Part shown: positions 36,025 through 44,827 of the stretch, piece after piece | Position numbering within the stretch: position 1 is the stretch's first letter | How the letters are laid out: every line of letters starts with the position of its first letter | Source: Deltaproteobacteria bacterium | GTDB lineage: Bacteria > Myxococcota_A > UBA9160 > SMWR01 | DNA: 51,205 bases | NCBI GenBank assembly: GCA_002729515.1 | Contig: PBYF01000021.1 | Coordinates: 54,595 to 105,799, forward strand | Direction of reading: 5' to 3' | Translations under genes and position numbers: made by a program | Notes under the pieces: generated by a model | Databases searched by the model: none | What the model was told of the DNA's origin: nothing | The model's input: the letters and a program-made list of their open reading frames with translations, nothing else

Positions 36025-38583
36025 TCAGCCGGCACCGATGCCCTTCGATTCGGCTTCGCGCAGCAGGGCCAGCGGCCCGCGAGAAGGGCTGGGTCCGCGG
36101 GTGGAGCCAAGGGCGGCCCCGATGCAGACCGTGGCCAACGAGAGCAGGGCCAGGTCGCCGGCCGGCGGATCGAAGGGCAGCTCGAAGACGAAGTGCGCGA
36201 GGCCCCAGGCGGCGGCCAGCGAGAGGCTCCCGCCCACCGCCGCTGCCAACGTCGCGAGTGCGATGGCCTCGGTGGCGGCCATGCGCCGCACGAGGGTCGT
36301 GCTGGCGCCGAGGGTGCGGAGCAGGAGCATCTCTCGTGTGCGCTCGCTGCGCGCGGCGGCCGCAGCCGCCAGGAGGATCGCAAGTCCGGTGGCGAGCGTG
36401 AAGAGCGCCAGCACCTGCACGGCTGTGGCCATTTCGCGGTGCATGGTGTCGAGGGCGGCGAGGATCAGCGTTGCGTCGAGCGCGGAGACGTTCGGGAAGC
36501 GCCCGACCAGGTCGCGTTGCAGGAGGGCGCGCGCCGTGTCGTCTTCAACCCGCGCCAGCAGGAAGCTCGTCGACGGCGCTTCGTCCAGGACGTCCGGGGG
36601 AAACACGACGAAGAAGTTCGATGCGAGGCGGCCCCAATCCACCGCGCGGAGGCTCGTCACCTGCGTTTCGACGGGGACACCCTGGATGTCCCACGTGAGG
36701 CGATCACCGACCCCGACGCCGAGCGTCTCCGCGATGTCGACCTCGAGCGAAACGGGGGCCAGGGCGCCGGGCGCGGCGGGCCACCACTGGCCCGCGGTGA
36801 GGGTCTCGCTGGGTCGGAGCTCCGCCGCGTAGGTGAGCCGGTATTCGCGCCGCAGGGCCCAGCGCCGGTCCCTGTCGAGTTCGTCTTCGCCTTCGGCGAG
36901 CCAGGCCGCCGTGTCCCGGCCGTCGATGCCTGCGATGCGGGCCGAGATCACTGGCGCGTGCTCGAGCACGGGGACGTCGCGTTCGGCCAGGAAGGCCTCG
37001 AGGTCGGCCACCTGGTCGCGCTGCACATCGAAGAGCACGAGGTTCGGCCGGTCCGGCCGAGCATCGACCGCAAGCTGGTGGAGCACGTTGTATTGCACGG
37101 CGTGAAGCGTGGCGATGACGAAGAGCCCGAAGCCGATGGCAAGGCTCGTCGCCACGGTGTGGTTGCGCGGCCGCGAAAGGTTCGCGATGCCCTGGCGCAG
37201 CCAGTAAGGTGCACGGCGCGGGCGGACGCGGCGCAAAAGCGCCGCTGCACCGGCGGCTGCACCCGCGAGGCAAGCGAGGGCGGCGCCGAGGCCCACGGCG
37301 AAGCCGAGCCCCACCTTCGGTGTGGGCGCCTGCCACAGCGAGGCGCCGAGCACGGTGGCGCTGAGGGCAACGACGAACGCCGTCCGGATTGGGCCCGACC
37401 CGAGCGCGGGTTCGAAGCCGCGCCTCAGCGCGCGCAGCGGCGCAACCCGCGCGAGTTCGAGCAGCGGTGCGGCGGCGAAGAGCGTCGTGACCCAGAGGCC
37501 CAGGCCGATCCCGGTGAGGATGGCTGTGGGCTCGAGGCGCGGCTCTACCGAAACCGGGAGGAGCCCGCGCACGAGCTCCGGCAGCAGCCATTGGAAGCTC
37601 ACACCGAGCGCCGCTCCCGCGATCCCCGACGCGGCACCGAGCCCGAGGGCCAGCACGCCGTACGCGGCCAGCACGTCCCGCGTGCTTGCCCCGAGGCAGC
37701 GCAGCAGCGCCACGGCGTCGAGTTTTTCGCGCACGAAGACGCGGACACCCGCAGCGACGCCGACGCCGCCGAGGGCCAGCGCCGCCAGCCCGACCAGACC
37801 CAGGTAGCGTGTGACGGTCGCGAAGGAGCGGCCCAGATCCGCCTGGTAGCTCTCGACCGTCTGGATCCGGACGCGCTCGGTTTCGAGGGCCGTGCGGTTG
37901 GCGTCGAGCCAGGGCTCTAGCCGCGCTGCTGGCGCAGCGATGTAGAGCAGGTGGTCGACGAGGCTGCCGGGGCGGATCAAGCCTGTCGCCTCCAGGTGCC
38001 GCCCAGCGATGAAAACCCGCGGCGCGATCTGCGTGCGTACCCCCACGCTTCCCGGCGCGCGGGTGAGTGTTCCCGCGATCCGGAAGCGCGCCTCGCCGAG
38101 CGCGAGCGTGCTCCCGACCGGCGCGTCGAGCTGGATGAGCAGGCTTTCGTCCACGAGCGCCAGCGGCTCCGGCGATCCGAGCCGCCCCCAGGCGCCGGGC
38201 GGCTCGGTGTGGATCTCGCCGTAAAACGGAAACGCACCGGTGGTGGCCCGCACGTCGGCGAGACGCGTGCGGCCGGATTCGGCGGCGAGCACCATGGATG
38301 CGAACTGCGTCACCCGGGCGGCGGGCGTGCCCGTGCTCGACTCGAGCTCTGCGACCCGCGCCTCGACGCCGGCGGGGAAGAGCGCGTGGCTCGCGAGCCG
38401 CAGGTCCGCGCCGAGCAGGCGCTGCGCCTGTTCGCCCAGCGCATCGGTGACGCTGGCGCGGAGGCCGTCGAGCCCGACCAGCGCGGCGATCCCGAGCGCC
38501 ATGCAGCTGCCGTACAGCGCAAGCCGCCGTGCGGACGTGCGCGTTTCGCGCCGGGCCATGGCGATGGCAAAGCGGGTGTTCAC
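36025..38583 (-). CDS. ybbP: FtsX-like ABC transporter permease (YbbP type)
   Basis: An 852-residue permease with two FtsX domains, the usual length and form of E. coli YbbP. Transmembrane segments lie near residues 18-40 and around 265-370, then 400-440 and 490-510, with the last FtsX unit (TLATGLAILLAAAAAARSER and following helices) at the C-terminus; large periplasmic regions separate them. Works with the adjacent ATPase in a MacB/LolCDE-like mechanotransmission system for envelope lipids or lipoproteins. GTG 38583 overlaps the ATPase stop by 4 bases (GTGA). Confidence 0.9.
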   Translation of the reverse strand: MNTRFAIAMARRETRTSARRLALYGSCMALGIAALVGLDGLRASVTDALGEQAQRLLGADLRLASHALFPAGVEARVAELESSTGTPAARVTQFASMVLAAESGRTRLADVRATTGAFPFYGEIHTEPPGAWGRLGSPEPLALVDESLLIQLDAPVGSTLALGEARFRIAGTLTRAPGSVGVRTQIAPRVFIAGRHLEATGLIRPGSLVDHLLYIAAPAARLEPWLDANRTALETERVRIQTVESYQADLGRSFATVTRYLGLVGLAALALGGVGVAAGVRVFVREKLDAVALLRCLGASTRDVLAAYGVLALGLGAASGIAGAALGVSFQWLLPELVRGLLPVSVEPRLEPTAILTGIGLGLWVTTLFAAAPLLELARVAPLRALRRGFEPALGSGPIRTAFVVALSATVLGASLWQAPTPKVGLGFAVGLGAALACLAGAAAGAAALLRRVRPRRAPYWLRQGIANLSRPRNHTVATSLAIGFGLFVIATLHAVQYNVLHQLAVDARPDRPNLVLFDVQRDQVADLEAFLAERDVPVLEHAPVISARIAGIDGRDTAAWLAEGEDELDRDRRWALRREYRLTYAAELRPSETLTAGQWWPAAPGALAPVSLEVDIAETLGVGVGDRLTWDIQGVPVETQVTSLRAVDWGRLASNFFVVFPPDVLDEAPSTSFLLARVEDDTARALLQRDLVGRFPNVSALDATLILAALDTMHREMATAVQVLALFTLATGLAILLAAAAAARSERTREMLLLRTLGASTTLVRRMAATEAIALATLAAAVGGSLSLAAAWGLAHFVFELPFDPPAGDLALLSLATVCIGAALGSTRGPSPSRGPLALLREAESKGIGAG

Positions 38584-39263
38584 GACACCACGCGGCCGGC
38601 ATCCAGGCGGACGATGCGCTGGGCGCGTTTCGCGATCTCCGCGTCGTGGGTCACGATGACGAGTGTCGTGCCGCGCTCCCGGTTGAGCTCGAACAGGAGC
38701 TCGGCGATCTCGTGTCCGGTTTCGCGGTCGAGGTTCCCGGTGGGCTCGTCCGCGAAGAGCACGCGGGGATCGTTGGCGAAAGCCCGGGCGATCGCGACGC
38801 GCTGCTGTTCGCCTCCGGAGAGCTGTGACGGGTAGTGATCCACCCGCTCTGCGAGGCCGACGCGTGCCAGCAGCTCCGCGGCGCGGCGGTCGTCTTCCGC
38901 CGGCGTGTGCCGGCGCGTCGCTGGGAGGAGTTCGAGCGGAACCAGCACGTTCTCGAGCGCGGTGAGCGTCGACAGGAGTTGAAAGTCCTGGAAGACGAAG
39001 CCGACCGATTCGGCGCGCAGCGCGGCGCGTTCGTCTTCGCCGAGGGGGGCGAGCGCTCGGCCCTCGAGATCGACCGCGCCCTCGCTCGGCCGGTCGAGTC
39101 CGGCGAGGAGGCCGAGCAGCGTGGTCTTGCCGCTGCCCGAGGGTCCGAGGATCGCGACTACCTCCTCCCGGGCGACGGAGAGGTCCACACCGTCGAGGAC
39201 GGTCAGCGGCGGTCTGCCGTCGGATCGCGGGTAGCGCTGCGTGAGTTTCCGGGCGACGATCAT
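38580..39263 (-). CDS. ybbA: ABC transporter ATP-binding protein (YbbA/LolD type)
   Basis: A 227-residue ATPase of the MacB/LolD class. Walker A GPSGSGKTT at residues 40-48, Q-loop FQDFQLL near 91-97, signature LSGGEQQ at 148-154, Walker B with D-loop ADEPTGNLD at 171-179, and the switch His in VTHD near 205. ATG 39263 is chosen since upstream codons are Arg/Pro-rich shadow. It is 5 bp from the divergent esterase start, the same ybbA-tesA arrangement seen in many proteobacteria, which supports a joint role in envelope lipid handling. Confidence 0.93.
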   Translation of the reverse strand: MIVARKLTQRYPRSDGRPPLTVLDGVDLSVAREEVVAILGPSGSGKTTLLGLLAGLDRPSEGAVDLEGRALAPLGEDERAALRAESVGFVFQDFQLLSTLTALENVLVPLELLPATRRHTPAEDDRRAAELLARVGLAERVDHYPSQLSGGEQQRVAIARAFANDPRVLFADEPTGNLDRETGHEIAELLFELNRERGTTLVIVTHDAEIAKRAQRIVRLDAGRVVS

Positions 39264-39268
39264 CCGGG

Positions 39269-39952
39269 ATGGGGCGGTGTGGGTGCGCAGGCCTACGTTA
39301 CTGGCTCGCGTTCGCGCTCGCCTGCGCGGCGGTGCTGGCTGGCTGCGGGGACGCTCCGGACGCCGTCGCGCCCGCATCGGCGCAGCGCGAACCCGACGGG
39401 CGCCCGGTGGTTCTCTTCCTCGGCACCAGCCTCACGGCGGGCTACGGGCTGCCCTCCAACGAGGCATTTCCGGCCCTGCTCCAGCAGAGGATCGATGCGG
39501 CCGGACTCGCCTACCGGGTGGTGAACGCCGGTGTCAGCGGGGACACGTCGGCGGGGGGGTTGAGTCGGCTCGGCTGGCTGTTGCGACTTCCGCTGGCGGT
39601 GCTGGTGGTGGAACTCGGGGCGAACGACATGTTGCGGGGGCTCGATGTCGGGGCGCTGCAGCGCAACCTCACGGCGATCGTCGAGCGCGCCCAGGCCGCG
39701 CATCCCGGGGTGCGCGTCGTCGTCGTCGGCATGCGTGCACCGCCCAATCTCGGGGGGGCCTACGTCGACGCCTTCGAGACGGTGTACAGCCAGTTGGCCC
39801 AGGAGCACGACGCCACCCTCGTTCCCTTCCTGCTCGAGGGGGTCGCCGCCGTCCCGCAGCTCAACCAGCCCGACGGGATCCACCCGAACGCGGAGGGACA
39901 GCGTCGCGTCGCAGAGACGGTGTGGCCCGCATTGAGCCCGCTGCTGCGCTGA
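39269..39952 (+). CDS. tesA: TesA-type GDSL esterase/lysophospholipase, lipoprotein
   Basis: A 227-residue SGNH hydrolase. The N-terminus has a lipoprotein signal ending LAGC (Cys26), whereas E. coli TesA has a cleavable signal. Block I is FLGTSLTAGYGL with the nucleophile Ser54 (GTSLT replaces GDSLS), block III GAND near 108-111, and the catalytic Asp/His pair in PDGIHPN near 205. Expected to hydrolyse acyl esters or thioesters in the periplasm. Divergent from the ABC ATPase with a 5-bp gap. Confidence 0.92.
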   Translation: MGRCGCAGLRYWLAFALACAAVLAGCGDAPDAVAPASAQREPDGRPVVLFLGTSLTAGYGLPSNEAFPALLQQRIDAAGLAYRVVNAGVSGDTSAGGLSRLGWLLRLPLAVLVVELGANDMLRGLDVGALQRNLTAIVERAQAAHPGVRVVVVGMRAPPNLGGAYVDAFETVYSQLAQEHDATLVPFLLEGVAAVPQLNQPDGIHPNAEGQRRVAETVWPALSPLLR

Positions 39953-39969
39953 CCGCAGGGTGCTCCGCG

Positions 39970-39992
39970 ACGGGCCACAGCTGAGCGCCCGT
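39970..39992. terminator. Hairpin between convergent genes
   Basis: ACGGGC (39970-39975) pairs with GCCCGT (39987-39992) across an 11-nt loop, in the 54-bp gap between the tesA stop and the end of the small exported protein gene. No T-tract. Confidence 0.35.
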
Positions 39993-40006
39993 GTCGGGTC
40001 CGCCTC

Positions 40007-40330
40007 CTAGAAACGGATCTCGAGGGAAAGCCCGACGGCAGTCTCGCTGCCCAGAACGGGCCCCCGGAAGCGCAGCTCTGGGCCGTTGTCGCCCCGCGCG
40101 AGGGGGTAGGTGTAGATGAGGCCGTATTCGTCGGAGAGCCCGAGCCGGTTCAGGTGATGGGTGGATAGGCTCTTGCCCAGCGTTGGCTGCAACAGCCCCT
40201 GGAGCATCTCCACGACGCCCACCGGGATCGGTTCTGTGATGGCTCGATCGGTCTCGGCCCGGGCGGGGTGGGCGAGGAACCCGGCTGCGAGCGTCGCGAG
40301 AAGGACGCTGCGGTAACGCGGTGTGGCCAC
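40007..40330 (-). CDS. Small exported protein, 107 residues
   Basis: GTG 40330 has GGAGG 5-9 nt upstream. A signal peptide ends at about residue 25 (ARA/ETD). The mature 80 residues end in alternating beta-strand pattern with a terminal Phe (SETAVGLSLEIRF), resembling the last strand of an outer-membrane beta-barrel, though the protein is too short for a barrel by itself. No family recognised; it may be a periplasmic or outer-membrane-associated protein. Confidence 0.7.
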   Translation of the reverse strand: MATPRYRSVLLATLAAGFLAHPARAETDRAITEPIPVGVVEMLQGLLQPTLGKSLSTHHLNRLGLSDEYGLIYTYPLARGDNGPELRFRGPVLGSETAVGLSLEIRF

Positions 40331-40506
40331 GGCGACCTCCGCTGTCTCCGTCCAGAACCTCGGCTTCGAGGCCTCCTTCCTATAAGAAAACAGTACGCTC
40401 GGTCAGGTTCCATTCCAGGCCGCACCAAAGCAGCCGAGAACGCCTTCTGCCCTCTCGAGTGAGAGTTGCGGGTCGTTTCCGGGGCTGAGCAGAGCCCAGA
40501 AGCCGA

Positions 40507-40537
40507 GAGCGGCCCCCACAGGGGGGGGCGACCGCTC
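40507..40537 (-). terminator. Possible terminator after the DUF7064-like gene
   Basis: GAGCGG (40507-40512) and CCGCTC (40532-40537) flank an inner CCCCC-ACA-GGGGG stem, with a bulge. The structure lies directly after the stop of the minus-strand gene ending at 40541. No T-tract. Confidence 0.35.
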
Positions 40538-40540
40538 GCC

Positions 40541-41662
40541 TCAGGGCGCCACGGCGTCCCCGGTCTCGAAGCCGTGGGGGCGGTAGACGCCCAGGCAGAT
40601 GTTCTCGTGCATGCCGTAGCCGACCTCGCCGGTCGAGAGCTCGAAGCGCGAGAGCGTCTCCTTGAGCAGCCCGTACTGGCTGCGGTTCGCCGGGTCGGCG
40701 AGGTCGAAGCTCAGACCCTCGACCTTCAACTCGCCCTGGTACATGCCGTGCGCCCAGTCGGGTTGGGGCACGTAGCCCGTACCGGCGGCGAGGTAGACCG
40801 TGCGCAGCGGAGTAGTCTGGACCGAGAGTTCTCGACCCGAGGGATGTTCGAAGCGGATGAGCGCGCTCTGGATCTCGCGGGTGCCCGGCACGTAGGTGAT
40901 CTCGGGCCGCGGCGCGCCCATGGGCTCGTTCTCTTTGTCGATGCCGAAGTTGTAGACCTTCACCGACTCTTCGACGAAGCGGTCGCCGTCGGCGTCCTCT
41001 TCGTAGAAGACCTTGAACATGCAATCGTCGAATTGCATGGGCAGCCAGTTGTGCAGGAAGCCCGCCGAGCGCTCGGCCTTTACGCCAATCCCCGCCGGCT
41101 CGCGCTCGCCCACGGGCCGCACGCCCCAGGAGCGGTCGCGCACGCCCTTCCAGCGGTCGGGTGTCACTTCGTAGGTCTTGCCGGCGACGCTCAGCGTGCC
41201 CGTGTAGCAGCCGATCTGGGCGAAGCGCGAGACGTCCATCGTGACGCGATTGAACTGGCGCGTCGTCTGGCGGGGCTCTTCGAGTGCCGGCACCGCGCCC
41301 TGGAAGGTGAGGTCGAAACCCACGCCCCACTCGTTTTCGTCGAGGGTGAGGCGCAGCGTCTTGAGACCCTCGATCACCTCGATGCCGAAGGGGCCCACGG
41401 TCGTGTCCAGCCGGTCGCTTCCCAGCTCGCGCGAGGCGCGCACGACGCTGTGGACGCCATCGCCGTGAGAAATGGAGACGAACGCGTCGATCACGCCGAG
41501 GTTCGGGTACTGGCCCATCCCAGTGACGAGGAAGAGTTCGTCGCTCGAGGCGTGCAGGTTGAAGTAATGCCGATCGTAGAAGTTCCGATCGCTGGTGTAG
41601 ACGTGGTCGAATGTCTCCGGAGTCTGGTGGGCGAGGTACTCGTCCATCGGGCTGAGGGGCAT
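40541..41662 (-). CDS. DUF7064/7065-like lipocalin-type protein
   Basis: A 373-residue protein without signal peptide, ATG 41662 with AAGGAG upstream. The sequence is rich in beta-strand with the family-like phrase RWKGVRDRSWGVRPVG near residue 180, and HNWLPMQFDD. Proteins of this type (DUF7064/DUF7065; AttH/CrtC lipocalin-like) are frequent next to acyl-CoA and steroid genes in actinobacteria and proteobacteria, which fits the adjacent crotonase, START and thiolase genes. The family name is given from memory of the motif; function is unknown, possibly hydration or isomerisation of a hydrophobic substrate. Confidence 0.7.
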   Translation of the reverse strand: MPLSPMDEYLAHQTPETFDHVYTSDRNFYDRHYFNLHASSDELFLVTGMGQYPNLGVIDAFVSISHGDGVHSVVRASRELGSDRLDTTVGPFGIEVIEGLKTLRLTLDENEWGVGFDLTFQGAVPALEEPRQTTRQFNRVTMDVSRFAQIGCYTGTLSVAGKTYEVTPDRWKGVRDRSWGVRPVGEREPAGIGVKAERSAGFLHNWLPMQFDDCMFKVFYEEDADGDRFVEESVKVYNFGIDKENEPMGAPRPEITYVPGTREIQSALIRFEHPSGRELSVQTTPLRTVYLAAGTGYVPQPDWAHGMYQGELKVEGLSFDLADPANRSQYGLLKETLSRFELSTGEVGYGMHENICLGVYRPHGFETGDAVAP

Positions 41663-41712
41663 GGGCGGCTCCTTTTGGCGCGGTGGGCCAGTCTACTCCA
41701 CGGGAGGCACCC

Positions 41713-41721
41713 TGTTAGAAT
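41713..41721 (+). promoter_or_regulatory. Extended -10 promoter (TG-T-TAGAAT)
   Basis: TGTTAGAAT lies 27 nt before the ATG at 41749 and is identical to the element at 25897-25905. It is the likely promoter of the crotonase gene, divergent from the DUF7064-like gene. Confidence 0.5.
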
Positions 41722-41748
41722 CACAATTCCCGCAGCCAAGAGGTCCCC

Positions 41749-42552
41749 ATGCGTCACGTCCGCATCGAGAAGCCGCGTCCCCACACCAGCGTGATCGTGC
41801 TCGATCGCCCGGAACGCATGAATTCGATGGCATTCGAGGCGATGGGTCCGCTTCACGAGGCGATCGAAGAAGTTGGGCAGGACAACGACACCTGGTGCGT
41901 GATCCTGACGGGCGCCGGCCGTGGCTTCTGCTCGGGCGCCGACACCCAGGAATCCGAGCCGCCGCCGAATATTGGGGGGCTCACGCTGACCCGGATTGCG
42001 ACCCGCGCGATGACGATCCTCTCCGATCTGGTTCCGGCGCTGCGACGTATGCCCCAGCCCGTCATCGGCGCCATCAACGGGGCCGCCATAGGCGGCGGGA
42101 TGTGTCTCTCGCTTGGGGCCGACATTCGGATCGCGGCTGAGTCGGCCTATTTCCGGGCGGCGGGAATCAACAATGGGCTCACCGCCGCCGAACTCGGCAT
42201 GAGCTTTCTCCTGCCCCGTGCGATCGGCGCCTCCCGGGCCTTCGAGATCATGCTCTCCGGGAGGGATGTCTCGGCAGAGGAGGCGGCGGGAATCGGGCTC
42301 GTCTCGCGCACGGTGCCGGACGAGGAGCTCATGAGCACCGCCCTCGATCTGGCGGATCAGATCAACGGTTGGAGCACCCAGGGTGTGCAGCTCACCAAGC
42401 GGATGCTCTGGTCCGGGCTCGAGGCCGGTAGCCTCGCGGCGGCCATAGAGCTCGAGAGCCACACGCAGCTCTTCGTGCGGTTGACCACGCAGAATTTCGA
42501 GGAGGCGACGCGAGCGAGAAAAGAGGGGAGACCACCGGATTTTTCAGACTGA
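41749..42552 (+). CDS. Enoyl-CoA hydratase/isomerase-family protein lacking both catalytic Glu
   Basis: A 267-residue crotonase. The oxyanion-hole segments are intact (GRGFCSGADT; NGAAIGGGMCLSLGADIRI). The two catalytic glutamates of enoyl-CoA hydratase are absent: the Glu of GGGCEL is replaced in GGGMCLS, and the Glu of GQPE is replaced in FRAAGINNG. It therefore is unlikely to be a classic hydratase and more likely an isomerase, hydrolase or another acyl-CoA crotonase. AELGMSF provides an alternative acidic residue. It leads the lipid block, followed by a START protein. Confidence 0.87.
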   Translation: MRHVRIEKPRPHTSVIVLDRPERMNSMAFEAMGPLHEAIEEVGQDNDTWCVILTGAGRGFCSGADTQESEPPPNIGGLTLTRIATRAMTILSDLVPALRRMPQPVIGAINGAAIGGGMCLSLGADIRIAAESAYFRAAGINNGLTAAELGMSFLLPRAIGASRAFEIMLSGRDVSAEEAAGIGLVSRTVPDEELMSTALDLADQINGWSTQGVQLTKRMLWSGLEAGSLAAAIELESHTQLFVRLTTQNFEEATRARKEGRPPDFSD

Positions 42553-42605
42553 GGGGGTTACCCTACAGGCAGAGGTGATGCTGACGCGGTATGTTCAAGT
42601 GAACG

Positions 42606-42615
42606 AACGATCGTT
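42606..42615. promoter_or_regulatory. AACGATCGTT palindrome, possible TetR-type operator
   Basis: A perfect 10-bp palindrome in the context GAACGAACGATCGTTAG, 33 bp upstream of the START gene. GAACG--CGTTC-like sites are typical of TetR-family repressors of acyl-CoA genes. A leader motif GGGTTACCCTAC (42555-42566) precedes it. Confidence 0.4.
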
Positions 42616-42648
42616 AGCCTGATTTTACTCGAGGTGAGGAGCAGAGAC

Positions 42649-43308
42649 ATGCACTGGGTGGTCGCTGGGGTGCTGCTGCTATGGGGCATTTTTACCGAAC
42701 CGGCCGCCGCAGATTCCCCGCCGGCTGTCAGTGCCCGGCCCGAGTGGAAACTCCACGATCGAAACGAGGATCCCGCCGAGGGGTACACCGTCTACCGGCG
42801 CAAGCCGCCCGGCTCGGACTACTACGCCTATCGCTTGGAGGCGGTGATCGACGCCCCGCCGGCGGTAGTGGCCGCAGCCGGTAGGGCGACTATCGCGGAT
42901 ACCGACGACATCCAGGACAACATGACCAGGACCCTTCTCAGCGACGACGGCGAGGTGCTCCTGGTCTACACGTACATCGATCTTCCGATGGTTTCGGACC
43001 GCGACGTCATCACCCGGGCGCAGCGTTCTTTCGATCCGCAGACCGGTACCTACCGTGTCGAATGGAGAGCGAGCGACGAGGGGCCGCCGCCGAAGAGGGG
43101 CGTCGTCCGGCTGGCGGAGTCTTCCGGATACTGGACCTTTGCGCCGCACGGCAGTGGGCGGACCCGCGCGACATACGAGAGCCATACCGAGATCGCGGGC
43201 TCGATTCCGACCTGGATCGTCAATTCGTTGATGAACGACACCGCAATCGACGGGATCGTGAGGCTGCGCACCCGGCTCGATCGCGACGGCGGCGGTGAGG
43301 GCAGCTGA
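42649..43308 (+). CDS. Exported START-domain protein
   Basis: A 219-residue protein. ATG 42649 follows GAGGTGAGGA. The signal peptide ends near residue 22 (EPAAA/D). The rest fits the START/SRPBCC helix-grip fold that binds a hydrophobic ligand such as a sterol or phospholipid: EWKLHDRNEDPAEGYTVYRR, VIDAPPAVV, LPMVSDRDVI, YWTFAPHGSGRTRATYE and the long C-terminal helix SIPTWIVNSLMNDTAIDGI. Export suggests it binds lipid in the periplasm. It lies between crotonase and 3-hydroxyacyl-CoA dehydrogenase genes. Confidence 0.83.
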   Translation: MHWVVAGVLLLWGIFTEPAAADSPPAVSARPEWKLHDRNEDPAEGYTVYRRKPPGSDYYAYRLEAVIDAPPAVVAAAGRATIADTDDIQDNMTRTLLSDDGEVLLVYTYIDLPMVSDRDVITRAQRSFDPQTGTYRVEWRASDEGPPPKRGVVRLAESSGYWTFAPHGSGRTRATYESHTEIAGSIPTWIVNSLMNDTAIDGIVRLRTRLDRDGGGEGS

Positions 43309-43387
43309 GAGAAGAACCTGACCGGGAGTCGCTTCCCGGTAGGTAATTGGTACGCAACGCCGCCGCACGCTCTAGGAATCCCGCGCG

Positions 43388-43413
43388 CATTGACTGGCGC
43401 AGCCATTGACTGG
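43388..43413. repeat. Two 10-bp direct repeats CATTGACTGG
   Basis: Copies at 43388-43397 and 43404-43413, 16 bp apart. Each contains TTGACT, similar to a -35 hexamer, in the 144-bp gap before the dehydrogenase gene; they may be a promoter with duplicated -35 or a repeat operator. Confidence 0.5.
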
Positions 43414-43452
43414 ACACTGTCGCTCTCGAAAGCAGGGAGCCGAAATCGCACA

Positions 43453-44802
43453 ATGTCCTGCCAGCAGCCCCCCCCTCTCTCGGTGTCCGCCGTGCGGAGT
43501 CTCGTCGAGCAACGGGCGATCGAGCACGTCGTGGTGCTCGGCGCGAATGGCACCATGGGTTTCGGGAGCGCAGCGCTCTTCACCCAGGCGGTGCCCCGAG
43601 TCACGTTTCTCGCCCGTAGCAAGGCCAAGGCGGCGGAGGGCCTCGCAGCAGCCGTCAAGCAGGTCCGCTCCCCGACGGTGGCGTCGCGCGCCGAAACGGG
43701 CGATTACGAGAGCGACCTGGACGGAGCGGTAGCGAGCGCGGACCTCGTCTTCGAGGCGCTGACCGAGGACTTCGGCGTCAAGAAGGCGATGTTCGATCGC
43801 ATCGAAAAAGCTCGCCGGGACGCCGCCATCGTGGCGACGGTGACCTCGGGCCTTTCGATCAACGAGTTGGCCGAAGGGCGGGGCGACTCTTTCCGCAAGA
43901 ATTTTCTTGGGCTGCACTTCTTCAACCCACCGAACGTCATCGTCGGGACCGAGTTGATTGCCGGCGACGACACGGATCCGGACGTGCTGGATTTCGTCGA
44001 GGCGTTTGCAAGACTTCGTCTCGGGCGAGAGATCGTTCGCACCGCCGACAGCCCTGCCTTCGCGGGCAACCGGGTCGGCTTCAAGGTGTTGAACGAGGCT
44101 GCGCAACTCGCCGAGCGACTGGGGCCAGTGCTCGTGGACCGCATCGTGGGTCCCTACACCGGCCGCGCGCTCACGCCGCTCGCCACCATCGATCTGGTCG
44201 GTTGGGACATTCACAGGGCCATCGTCGACAACGTGTACGAGAAGACGTCGGACGAAGCGCACGAAACCCTGAAGCTCCCCGATTACATGGCAAAGCTCAT
44301 GGACGGCGGCGTGCTCGGAGACAAGACCGGCGGGGGCTTTTTCAAGCGCGACGGCAAAACCCGGCTTGCGCTAGAAGTCGCGAGCGGCGATTACAAGCCG
44401 ATCGCGGAGATTTCGGTGCCGTCGCTCGACTACATCGATGAAGTGGCTCGGCTCTACGCTCAGGCGCGATACGCCGAGGGCATGCAGCTTTTTCTCGCCG
44501 CCGAAGGAGACGAAGCCGCGATCGCACGCCAGGTGGTCGCCGGGTACCTCAGCTACGCATTTCATCGGGTGGGTGAGGTGGCAAGCGCGGACGGCATCGA
44601 CCGCATCATGGGCACGGGTTTCAACTGGGCTCCGCCCGGGGTTCTGGTCGACACGATGGGACCGGCCTCCGCCGTCGAGATGATCGGCCGCGCCGGTCTG
44701 GCGGTGCCAGAAATCCTGGAAACAGCGGCTCGCACCGGTGAGCCGAAGCGTTTCTTCGACCATCCAGACATCAACGTCGGGCGCTTTTTCGTGGCGGCTT
44801 GA
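43453..44802 (+). CDS. 3-hydroxyacyl-CoA dehydrogenase
   Basis: A 449-residue enzyme oxidising 3-hydroxyacyl-CoA with NAD+. NAD loop [10 protein letters not shown] at residues 28-36, [11 protein letters not shown], and the catalytic His in GLHFFNPPN near 156. The usual C-terminal 3HCDH domain follows (residues 190-300; [15 protein letters not shown]), and a second C-terminal segment completes a duplicated domain as in the FadB-type alpha half. ATG 43453 is chosen; TTG 43390 is an alternative in the same frame, and no good ribosome site precedes either. It is followed by a thiolase 25 bp downstream, forming a beta-oxidation pair. Confidence 0.88.
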   Translation: MSCQQPPPLSVSAVRSLVEQRAIEHVVVLGANGTMGFGSAALFTQAVPRVTFLARSKAKAAEGLAAAVKQVRSPTVASRAETGDYESDLDGAVASADLVFEALTEDFGVKKAMFDRIEKARRDAAIVATVTSGLSINELAEGRGDSFRKNFLGLHFFNPPNVIVGTELIAGDDTDPDVLDFVEAFARLRLGREIVRTADSPAFAGNRVGFKVLNEAAQLAERLGPVLVDRIVGPYTGRALTPLATIDLVGWDIHRAIVDNVYEKTSDEAHETLKLPDYMAKLMDGGVLGDKTGGGFFKRDGKTRLALEVASGDYKPIAEISVPSLDYIDEVARLYAQARYAEGMQLFLAAEGDEAAIARQVVAGYLSYAFHRVGEVASADGIDRIMGTGFNWAPPGVLVDTMGPASAVEMIGRAGLAVPEILETAARTGEPKRFFDHPDINVGRFFVAA

Positions 44803-44827
44803 GCCGCCCGACTTCGAGAGGAACCTC

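Noticed and set aside
36193-37920. A long plus-strand frame inside the ABC permease gene
   Set aside because: Composition is that of an antisense frame of a GC-rich gene, with no domain; the minus-strand permease is unmistakable.
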